Positions 1 to 5,302 of a DNA stretch of 5,336 nucleotides are shown here, piece by piece; the stretch's first letter is position 1; every line of letters begins with the position of its first letter. Source of the stretch: Acidobacteriaceae bacterium. GTDB taxonomy: Bacteria; Acidobacteriota; Terriglobia; Terriglobales; Acidobacteriaceae. The notes beneath the pieces are model-generated. The model worked only from the letters and a program-made list of their open reading frames with translations, was not told the DNA's origin and did no database searches. The position numbers and the translations under genes were made by a program. The stretch is taken from positions 1 to 5,336 of the forward strand of contig JASHUH010000572.1 in the NCBI GenBank assembly GCA_030040115.1, in the 5' to 3' direction.

Positions 1-585
1 ACCGGGCGTGGTCCATTCTGCGGCTCCGCCGGCGACGGAAACATCTACGCCACCACTGTGGCGCGCAATGGCACGAACGAACTCTGGTTTATTCCGGCGC
101 ACGGCAAGCCAAAACGGCTCGATGCGGCTCTCAAAAGCGCGGCGGGGATCGCGATTTCCCCTGACGGGCTCTGGCTGCTTGTCGCCCAGAGCCATTCGCG
201 CTTCGGCATCGGCTACCGCATCCTCGCGGATGGATCGGTGGATGCGCGAGAACCCTTCTACGATTTTTATGTTCCCGCATGGGCCGATGACAGCGGCGCA
301 GGCGAGATTGCGATGGACCGCGACGGGAGAGCGTATGTCGCGACGCGGATGGGCGTTCAGGTATTCGATCGGAACGGACGCGTGACGGCAATTCTACCCT
401 TGCCGGGCGGCGAACAGATTCAAGGCGTCTGTTTTGGCGGGAGCAACTTCGACACGCTCTATGTTTCCGGCGAGGGCACGGTCTACGCGGCGAATGAATG
501 TTGTTGGCGCGGCCCAATGGTGCGGCGCCCGACGTCGGGTATGCCGAGCACAACTCCGCCATGCTGGCGGCCAGCAACAGCGTGA
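1..585 (+). CDS. SMP-30/gluconolactonase-like beta-propeller, 5'-partial and C-terminally truncated
   Basis: The frame is open from the first base to a stop at 583-585 (194 codons in the window); the true start lies off the left edge. Propeller-like repeats are visible: GNIYATT (residues 13-19), a GIAISPDGLWLLVAQ strand pair (49-63), an MDRDGRAYVATRMGVQVFD segment (105-123) and the family's end block GVCFGGSNFDTLYVS (142-156). SMP-30/regucalcin proteins are metal-dependent lactonases of sugar-acid pathways. Recognisable homology stops near residue 165. The remaining ~30 residues (about 496-585) are the antisense reading of a permease fragment, so roughly the last 20-30 native residues have been replaced. 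At the place where regucalcin has its PDG metal-ligand Asp, this protein reads AGE (100-102), and the usual Asn of the NGL motif is Ala48. Lactonase activity is therefore doubtful. A GTG at 58 is only an internal codon. The family call is firm; the function is not. Confidence 0.75.
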   Translation, partial: TGRGPFCGSAGDGNIYATTVARNGTNELWFIPAHGKPKRLDAALKSAAGIAISPDGLWLLVAQSHSRFGIGYRILADGSVDAREPFYDFYVPAWADDSGAGEIAMDRDGRAYVATRMGVQVFDRNGRVTAILPLPGGEQIQGVCFGGSNFDTLYVSGEGTVYAANECCWRGPMVRRPTSGMPSTTPPCWRPATA

Positions 586-796
586 ACACCGTCGCGAGCG
601 GCCATCCCAGCGACATCTCCAGAGGCCCGCCCATCTTCAGACCGTATCCGTAGAGCGTCACCGCGCCGGTGAGGATGGAAATAATGAAAAAGGAAATAGC
701 GAAGTTCGAAAATCCCCCCATGTTGCGGAACAGTTCCTGTGCGTAACCGAAGCGTCTCAGATCCTGCTCGTCGCGCGATGGAGATGGGTTCGACAT
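508..796 (-). pseudogene. 5' fragment of an APC-family amino-acid permease
   Basis: Reading leftward from an ATG at 794-796, the first 91 residues look like the N-terminus of an APC-superfamily amino-acid/polyamine permease. There is a charged cytoplasmic lead with DEQDLRRFGYAQELFR (residues 9-24), a first membrane helix with GGFSNFAISFFIISILTGA (27-45), a linker with YGLKMGGPLEMSLG, and a second helix ending in AELCSAYPTSGA (80-91), the conserved loop before helix 3. The family is typically 450-550 aa with 12 helices, so only about one fifth remains. After codon 91 the frame is wrong, but skipping one base (523) restores HHWAA (508-522), close to the expected aromatic-rich continuation. This indicates a frameshift followed by a breakpoint near 500-508. 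The open frame goes on to 131, but that part is antisense to the propeller gene and shows no membrane character. No convincing ribosome site precedes the ATG. It cannot make a working transporter. Confidence 0.8.
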
Positions 797-841
797 AAAA
801 TCGACGATGGCTGCGTCGGCGCCGGCGTTAAGCGTTATCCT

Positions 842-865
842 CGGATTGTATCCTGCTCGAATCCG
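842..865. promoter_or_regulatory. CGGATT-N12-AATCCG dyad in the gap before the operon
   Basis: A perfect 6-bp inverted repeat (842-847 and 860-865) with a 12-bp spacer lies about 70 bp upstream of the discoidin/glycosidase start. It sits in the 136-bp gap between the divergent permease fragment and the operon. The size and placement would suit an operator, but a 6-bp arm pair is close to what chance allows in this much sequence. I see no convincing -35/-10 pair in 797-932. The regulator, if any, is unknown. Confidence 0.2.
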
Positions 866-921
866 CGCCAGACCGTGTCGGACCCGCCCAGCGACCCGCG
901 GTTATGCAGACTCGATATCGT

Positions 922-925
922 GGAG
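922..925 (+). promoter_or_regulatory. Shine-Dalgarno GGAG that sets the start at 933
   Basis: GGAG lies 7 bases before the ATG at 933. The same frame is open further upstream, to an ATG at 807, but that start would put 42 residues of non-family sequence in front of the twin-arginine signal. The ribosome site and the Tat motif right after residue 3 both favour 933. Confidence 0.7.
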
Positions 926-932
926 ACGCTTC

Positions 933-3185
933 ATGACCACTTCGCGACGTAGCTTCTTGGGGGCGTCGATCGGCGCCGCGGCGCTAACCATGGTGAGACC
1001 CCTTGCGGATGCAGTGGCGCTCGCCGATCGAAATGCACCTTCGCCGTCAGTAACTCCCGCGCTCCTCCGAGTGCGTGCCGCGCCCGGCCAGGTCGTCAAC
1101 TCCTTCGATCCCGACACCAGTCTTGCCACCTCCATGGATATTCAGTCACGCGAGGCCATCGACAGGATTTATACGCCCGAGACCGTGAAACTCTGCTTAT
1201 CCGCAGGTTGGGGACCGATCAGCTACCGGTTGCACACTCCAGAGACGATCGATTATTGGCACTGGAATCCCAACGGCCAGTGGACGGATGAAGCCAACCA
1301 ACGCGGATACTTCGTGGGCAGTTCGGAATTGGGAGAGCCCATTCGCGATTCCTTCGGCTACAGCCTTCCCCACCGCGGCTGCACCACCAATGGCGGCACC
1401 GATCGCGGTTATTCTCGCCTCACCGACGGCAATCCCAATACCTTCTGGAAGAGCAATCCTTACCTGACCCAAGCCTTTACCCACGAAGATGACTCCCTGC
1501 ACCCGCAATGGATCATCGTCGATCTGGGCGAATATTACGACGTGAATGCGATCCGCATCGACTGGTGCGAACCATGCGCCCGCGAGTACGAAGTGCAATA
1601 CTGGGTCGGCGCCGATCCCATGAACTGGGAAGAGCCGGCGATGGATTACACCAATCAGCGCGGCAAATATCTTCCTGTCTTCAATCAGGCCATGGGCAAC
1701 TGGATTCGCTTCCCCAAAGGCGCCGTTCGCAATGGCGCCGGCGGCAGCGTCACGCTCAAGCTTTCAGACAATCTTATGGCCACGCGTTGGGTGCGTGTGG
1801 TGATGACGCAGTCGTCCAATCGGCCAGGACCCCACGGAACCGGCGACCTGCGCCACCGCGTGGGATACGCAATCTACGAAGTGTACTTGGGCAGATTGGA
1901 GGCGGATGGAAAGTTTGCCGATTATGCGAAACATGTGGCGGACGGGCGCCGGCAAACCGCGACCTATTGTTCTTCCACCGATCCGTGGCATACCGCTCAA
2001 GATCTCAGTCCGCGCGGCGACCAAACCGGCTGGGACATCTTCTTCACCAGCGGCATCACCAACGGCTTGCCCGCCTTGATCACCGTTCCGCTCATCTACA
2101 GCGTTCCCGAAGACGCCGCCGCCATGGTCGCTTATCTGAAAAAACGCGGCTATCCCATCAGTTGGGTCGAAATGGACGAGGAGGCCGACGGCCAATATTA
2201 CATGCCGGAGGACTACGCCACTCTCTACATCCAATTCGCGGACGCCATTCATAAGGTCGATCCGGCCCTCAAATTGGGCGGGCCGGTGTTCCAAGGCATT
2301 AACCAGGATGTCTCCGTCTGGCCCGATGCGCGCGGAAACAAATCCTGGTTCGGCCGTTTTTACGACTATCTGAAAGCGCGCCATCGCGAAGGGGATTTGA
2401 CCTTCGCTTCTTTCGAAATTTACCCTTACGCCGCCTGCGCTATGAAATGGGAGGATCTCTACCGTAACCGCGAACTGACGCGCAAGACGCTCAAAGCTTT
2501 TCGCCAAGACGGCTTGCCCGCCGCAATTCCGCTCATGAACACCGAAAGCAATCTCTGCGGTTCGCTTTCCGTCTTCATGTCCGATATTTTTTCGGCTCTG
2601 TGGCTGGCCGACAATGTGGGCAGCTTTTTCGCCGAGGGGGGCGCGTTGTATGTGCACTCGCCCATCGAACCCAGCCGCCTCGAGCGTGGTTGCCAGGGCT
2701 ACGCCATCTGGGGAAACGTGCTGACGGACCGCGAAGGCAAGGTCATCGGGTATATGGCCTTTTACCACGCCGGCCGCATGATCAATGAAGAATGGGTCAC
2801 GCATCGCGCCGGCGTGCACCATCTCTATTCCGTCGACGTTGGAATCGAAGACGCCGCCGGGAACGCTCTGGTCACGAGCTATGCGGTGCGGCGGCCCGAC
2901 GGCCATTGGGCCTTGCTGCTCATCAACAAAGACAGAGACAACGCCCACCCTATTCAAATCGTTTTTGAAAGCGGTGGCGCCAACGGGAGCTTTTCAGGCA
3001 CAATTCGGGTAGTCACCTTCGGCAGTGAGCAATACGTCTGGCACGGCGCCGACGCTACGGCTCACGCCGATCCAGATTCGCCGCCGGTGGTTTCGTCCGT
3101 CGACGCCACGCAAACAACGGTGTTCACGCTTCCCAAAGCCTCCGTCACTGTGGTGCGGGGCGAAGTTGCAGGCCTGACGGCCTAG
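933..3185 (+). CDS. Tat-exported discoidin-domain glycosidase-like protein (putative clan GH-A)
   Basis: The protein has 750 aa. A twin-arginine signal starts it: SRRSFLG (residues 4-10), a hydrophobic stretch to ~30 and a likely cut after ALA (29-31). Residues ~75-115 look like the opening of a catalytic barrel (LSAGWGPISYRLHTPETIDYW). They are followed by a discoidin/F5-8 type C sandwich at ~145-320: LTDGNPNTFWKS (163-174), QWIIVDLG (192-199), AIRIDW (206-211), ATRWVRVVMTQSS (283-295), YAIYEVYLG (312-320). The barrel resumes at ~365. WVEMDEEADG (411-420) sits where clan GH-A enzymes carry E-x-G-N-E-P, making Glu417 the candidate acid/base, and MNTESN (535-540) offers Glu538 as nucleophile. 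LGGPVF (448-453) and FEIYPY (494-499) are further barrel strands. A C-terminal sandwich (~640-745) ends in FTLPKASVTVVRG. The barrel role and catalytic residues are inferred from motif shape; the substrate is unknown, and a non-catalytic carbohydrate-binding role is possible. It is the first gene of a two-gene operon. A degenerate copy of its 3' end lies at 4693-4999. Confidence 0.85.
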   Translation: MTTSRRSFLGASIGAAALTMVRPLADAVALADRNAPSPSVTPALLRVRAAPGQVVNSFDPDTSLATSMDIQSREAIDRIYTPETVKLCLSAGWGPISYRLHTPETIDYWHWNPNGQWTDEANQRGYFVGSSELGEPIRDSFGYSLPHRGCTTNGGTDRGYSRLTDGNPNTFWKSNPYLTQAFTHEDDSLHPQWIIVDLGEYYDVNAIRIDWCEPCAREYEVQYWVGADPMNWEEPAMDYTNQRGKYLPVFNQAMGNWIRFPKGAVRNGAGGSVTLKLSDNLMATRWVRVVMTQSSNRPGPHGTGDLRHRVGYAIYEVYLGRLEADGKFADYAKHVADGRRQTATYCSSTDPWHTAQDLSPRGDQTGWDIFFTSGITNGLPALITVPLIYSVPEDAAAMVAYLKKRGYPISWVEMDEEADGQYYMPEDYATLYIQFADAIHKVDPALKLGGPVFQGINQDVSVWPDARGNKSWFGRFYDYLKARHREGDLTFASFEIYPYAACAMKWEDLYRNRELTRKTLKAFRQDGLPAAIPLMNTESNLCGSLSVFMSDIFSALWLADNVGSFFAEGGALYVHSPIEPSRLERGCQGYAIWGNVLTDREGKVIGYMAFYHAGRMINEEWVTHRAGVHHLYSVDVGIEDAAGNALVTSYAVRRPDGHWALLLINKDRDNAHPIQIVFESGGANGSFSGTIRVVTFGSEQYVWHGADATAHADPDSPPVVSSVDATQTTVFTLPKASVTVVRGEVAGLTA

Positions 3186-3189
3186 GAGG
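3184..3189 (+). promoter_or_regulatory. Shine-Dalgarno AGGAGG overlapping the upstream stop codon
   Basis: A perfect AGGAGG begins inside the TAG stop (3183-3185) of the discoidin/glycosidase gene and lies 11 bases before the ATG at 3201, a slightly long spacing. Ribosomes ending on the first gene would pass over this site. That implies co-transcription and probable translational coupling of the two genes. Confidence 0.8.
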
Positions 3190-3200
3190 AATTCATCGCT

Positions 3201-4547
3201 ATGAAAAATTTCCAGAATCTCGATAACCTGCCTTCTTACTCTCGCCGGCGTTTCCTTCGCGCTTCGCAGGCCACCGTCGCCGCGCTGAGCGCTGCGCCCC
3301 TCCTCGGCGGCGCAACGGAAATGCTCGCCGCCAACGTCCCCGGCGATTCGACCAAGCCCCATCCTGACTATTACGACAAGCTCGGCGTGACCAAACTCAT
3401 CAACGCCGCGGGCACCTACACGGATTTAACTTCGGCCGTCATGCCTCCGCCCGTCCGTGCGGCCGTGGCCCAGGCCGCGTTGCACCCCGTGCACCTGGCG
3501 GAGTTGCAGCAGAAGGCCGGCGAGTATATTGCGCAAAAACTGCAAACCGAAGGCTGCTGCATCAGTTGCGGCGCCGCTTCGGCAATCACCCTCGCCACCG
3601 GAGCCTCGCTCATGGCCGCAAACGGTTGCCATCCACTGGATATTCCCAGCAAGATCGGCACGCCGCAGTTTCCCAAAAACGAAGTCGTCCTCCAGAAAAT
3701 TCATCACTACGAATACGACGTGGCCATGCAACTCTGCGGCATCAAGTTCGTGGACGTAGTCACCCTGGACGATTACAAGCAGGCGCTTGGCCCGAACACC
3801 GTGATGACGCAATATTTCAATGCCTGCGACGATGTCGGCATCAGCCGCGAAGACTGGATCGCCGCGGCCCACGAAAAAGGCGTCCCCTGCCATCTCGACG
3901 CCGCCGCCGATATGCCTCCCATCTCCAATCTCTGGAAGTACACGGGAATGGGATTCGATATGGTGTCCTTCTCGGGAGGAAAAGACATTCGCGGACCCCA
4001 GAACGCCGGCCTCCTGCTGGGCAAGAAAAAATACACCGACCTCGCTCAGCGCAATATCTGCCCTGTATCCTCGGTCGGTCGCGGCATGAAAGTAGCCAAA
4101 GAACAAATCGTCGGCATGGTGGCCGCCGTGGATTGGCTGCTCTCGCAAACCGATGAAGGCATGGAGCAGGAGTCGCGCGAGCGCATGCAGCCCATCATCA
4201 AGGCGGTCAAAGACCTTCCCACCGTGAAGACCAGCATCATGGTCCCGGAGGTGGCCAATCATGTCCCGCACTTGATGATCGATTTCGATCCTGACACGAT
4301 CGGCGCTTCGGCCCGCGAACTCCGGGTTCGCCTGCGCACGGCAACACCCTGCATCGAATTGAATCCGCACACGGGAAGTAAGCGGCCCTCTCAGGGCGTT
4401 CCCGCGCAACCCAACGCCCTCGTCGTCACCACTTTTCTTCTCAATCCGGGAGAAGAATACATCCTCGCCCGGCAAATTCGAAAAGTGCTGAAGAACCCGA
4501 AATCCGTCGGCGTTTATCCCCCGCCGCCTCGTCCGGCTTTCGCTTGA
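3201..4547 (+). CDS. Tat-exported SelA-like PLP-dependent enzyme
   Basis: The protein has 448 aa. A twin-arginine signal SRRRFLRAS (residues 14-22) with a hydrophobic run ends near MLAA (41-44). The mature part has the fold-type I architecture of the SelA-like / DgaE (D-glucosaminate-6-phosphate ammonia-lyase) group: KLINAAGTYT (65-74), HLAELQQKAGEYIA (98-111), CGAASAITLATGA (123-135), HLDAAADMPP (231-240, with a candidate Asp contacting the PLP ring nitrogen) and FSGGKDIRGPQNAG (257-270), in which Lys261 is the expected PLP Schiff-base lysine. RGMKVAKEQIVGMVAAV (294-310) is a further family block. True selenocysteine synthase is unlikely: an export signal replaces the tRNA-binding N-terminal region, and SelA works in the cytoplasm. 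Likely chemistry is beta-elimination or transamination on an amino sugar acid or amino acid; the substrate is inferred only. It follows the upstream gene by 15 bases. The sequence is unusually cysteine-rich, with C-C-x-x-C at 119-123. No terminator is visible after the stop. Confidence 0.9.
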   Translation: MKNFQNLDNLPSYSRRRFLRASQATVAALSAAPLLGGATEMLAANVPGDSTKPHPDYYDKLGVTKLINAAGTYTDLTSAVMPPPVRAAVAQAALHPVHLAELQQKAGEYIAQKLQTEGCCISCGAASAITLATGASLMAANGCHPLDIPSKIGTPQFPKNEVVLQKIHHYEYDVAMQLCGIKFVDVVTLDDYKQALGPNTVMTQYFNACDDVGISREDWIAAAHEKGVPCHLDAAADMPPISNLWKYTGMGFDMVSFSGGKDIRGPQNAGLLLGKKKYTDLAQRNICPVSSVGRGMKVAKEQIVGMVAAVDWLLSQTDEGMEQESRERMQPIIKAVKDLPTVKTSIMVPEVANHVPHLMIDFDPDTIGASARELRVRLRTATPCIELNPHTGSKRPSQGVPAQPNALVVTTFLLNPGEEYILARQIRKVLKNPKSVGVYPPPPRPAFA

Positions 4548-4548
4548 T

Positions 4549-4692
4549 CCGCGGCTGTTCACGTCTTTGATCAACCAGTTCAACGACGACTCATTTAACG
4601 CCGGGACCACCTGGCTGGCAACACAACTGGACTCGACGAACACCTATGCTGTGCCCGTAAACACGCTCTCGAACCCGTTTCCGAACGGCATT
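4549..4692 (+). pseudogene. Internal fragment resembling an Oar-like TonB-dependent receptor
   Basis: In the frame of 4549, about 48 codons read like a stretch of the large carboxypeptidase-regulatory/TonB-dependent receptors abundant in Acidobacteriota. FNAGTTWLATQLDSTNTYAV is followed by TLSNPFPNGIV, and the NPFPNG motif is recurrent in that group from memory. There is no start, signal, plug or barrel end. The fragment begins almost directly at the stop of the PLP gene and ends where a different reading frame takes up homology to the discoidin/glycosidase C-terminus. A TTG at 4567 could open the frame, but no ribosome site supports it. The identification relies on one short motif and composition, so it is tentative. 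Confidence 0.4.
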
Positions 4693-4999
4693 GTCGACGC
4701 CCCGATGGCCACTGGGCGCTTCTGCTCATCAATAAAGATAAAGAGAATCCCCACGACATTCAGATCGCTTGCGAGGGCGCTTCCGGCCGGTCCGGCTTTT
4801 CGACGGGGAAGTGGACATGGTGACCTTCGGAAGCGATCAGTATGTCTGGCATTCGGCCGGCGCGCAATCTCACGCCGAACCGGATAACCCGCCGGTCGCC
4901 TCCCAAGTCGGATTGAACCAGGGCGCCAAAGTTACCTTGCCCAGGTGCTCTGTCACCGTACTGCGTGGCAAGGTCCAGGACATGGAGCTTCGCGGATAA
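4693..4999 (+). pseudogene. Degenerate 3' end of a second discoidin/glycosidase gene
   Basis: The segment encodes a second version of the last ~100 residues of the 750-aa protein at 933-3185. In frame from 4695 it reads RRPDGHWALLLINKD, identical to residues 653-667 of the intact protein. A one-base deletion (or two-base gain) at 4803-4804 then shifts the frame. The continuation, VTFGSDQYVWH, AEPDNPPV and CSVTVLRGKV, ends at a TAA at 4997-4999. By eye somewhat over half the residues match the intact copy, and many third codon positions differ, so this is an old paralogue rather than a fresh duplication. Everything upstream of the C-terminal sandwich is missing, replaced by the TonB-receptor-like scrap. 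It is a remnant with no start and a frameshift, and no product is expected. Confidence 0.85.
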
Positions 5000-5220
5000 T
5001 CCGCCGCGCGATCCCCGGCGTCTCGATCTCTCTCCAGCCGTCCCATGCCGCCGAGCATGGCGCGATCCAGGCTCTCTCGTTTCGCCGCAGCACCCCTCCT
5101 TCTGCTGTAAGCCGAAGCCCGGGACCCAAGTGGCGATTCCCGCAAAGAATCACTATCTAGTTCACTCCGATCCACTCACATCCAAATGCTCCAATAAAAT
5201 CAATGTTATAAGGAAGTAGT
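5000..5220. other. Gene-free stretch, AT-rich toward its right end
   Basis: No supported gene lies here on either strand. The left part is GC-rich; from about 5150 the composition turns AT-rich (for example AATAAAATCAATGTTATAAGG near 5193-5213), unlike the rest of the window. The only structure seen is a perfect 6-bp hairpin at 5043-5060. No tRNA cloverleaf or tRNA 3' end was found that could serve as an integration target. Confidence 0.5.
5043..5060. terminator. Small hairpin CCATGC-N6-GCATGG, weak terminator candidate
   Basis: A perfect 6-bp stem with a 6-base loop lies 44 bases after the stop of the degenerate gene copy. No T-run follows on either strand, so it does not fit an intrinsic terminator well. 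It may be a relic of the terminator of the lost paralogous gene or may mean nothing. Confidence 0.15.
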
Positions 5221-5237
5221 TTGTCCGGTATTGTCCG
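5221..5237. repeat. Tandem TTGTCCG pair with a 10-bp period
   Basis: TTGTCCG occurs at 5221-5227 and again at 5231-5237, exactly one helical turn apart. It lies just upstream of the inverted repeat and GGGTAYAC pair that precede the partial gene at the right edge. Helically phased short repeats of this kind suit recombinase arm sites or a regulator's binding sites; which of these applies is unknown. Confidence 0.5.
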
Positions 5238-5257
5238 CCTGAATCCGCTTGTAAACA

Positions 5258-5276
5258 GGGTATACTATGGGTACAC
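5258..5276. repeat. GGGTATAC / GGGTACAC direct repeat, 11-bp period
   Basis: The two 8-mers at 5258-5265 and 5269-5276 match at 7 of 8 positions and are one helical turn apart. As I recall, similar GGGTA-type repeats occur just in front of island integrase genes, where they may be integrase-binding sites. Here they lie in the loop of the inverted repeat at 5238-5293. Confidence 0.45.
5261..5266 (+). promoter_or_regulatory. TATACT, possible -10 box
   Basis: TATACT differs from the sigma-70 consensus at one position and lies 36 bases before the GTG at 5303, giving a plausible short leader. No good -35 hexamer stands at 16-18 bp spacing (the sequence there is around CCTGAA), and no extended -10 TG is present. 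It overlaps the first GGGTAYAC repeat, so a protein bound there would interfere with the promoter. Confidence 0.25.
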
Positions 5277-5302
5277 TGGACGCGGATTACAGGGGGATTC
5301 AC

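Larger units (their letters stand above)
5238..5293. repeat. Bulged inverted repeat CCTGAATCCGC / GCGGATTACAGG
   Basis: The left arm at 5238-5248 pairs with the right arm at 5282-5293 over 11 bp, with one unpaired base in the right arm. The arms enclose 33 bp that contain the GGGTAYAC pair and the TATACT box. The right arm touches the presumed ribosome site at 5291-5296. The structure could be a recombinase or repressor site in DNA. If transcription starts upstream of 5238, it could instead be an RNA stem limiting translation. Confidence 0.5.

Noticed and set aside
131..507. Continuation of the minus-strand permease frame
   Set aside because: After the breakpoint the translation is Arg/Pro/Ser-rich with no membrane helices and is antisense to the propeller gene, so it is not permease.
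807..932. Earlier in-frame start for the discoidin/glycosidase gene
   Set aside because: It would add 42 residues without family resemblance ahead of the Tat signal and has no ribosome site. The ATG at 933 has GGAG at proper spacing.
1764..2957. Long open frame of 397 codons on the minus strand inside the glycosidase gene
   Set aside because: It lies wholly antisense to a well-supported gene, its translation shows no recognisable domain, and such shadows are common in GC-rich coding DNA.
3201..4547. Selenocysteine synthase (selA)
   Set aside because: The fold and PLP motif match the wider SelA-like group, but the protein has a Tat export signal in place of the tRNA-binding N-terminal region, and no other selenocysteine genes are present.
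3426..4643. Long open frame of 405 codons on the minus strand inside the PLP enzyme gene
   Set aside because: It is antisense to a gene with clear catalytic motifs. The product is rich in His, Arg and Gly in a way typical of antisense reading, and no family is recognisable.
5045..5110. 21-codon frame with a signal-like hydrophobic end (ATG at 5045, TAA at 5108)
   Set aside because: It has no ribosome site, lies on a small palindrome, and is too short to tell from chance. At most it is a scrap of a lost gene start.
5100..5260. tRNA gene or tRNA 3' end as integration target
   Set aside because: No T-arm motif, acceptor stem or CCA-type end could be found on either strand.
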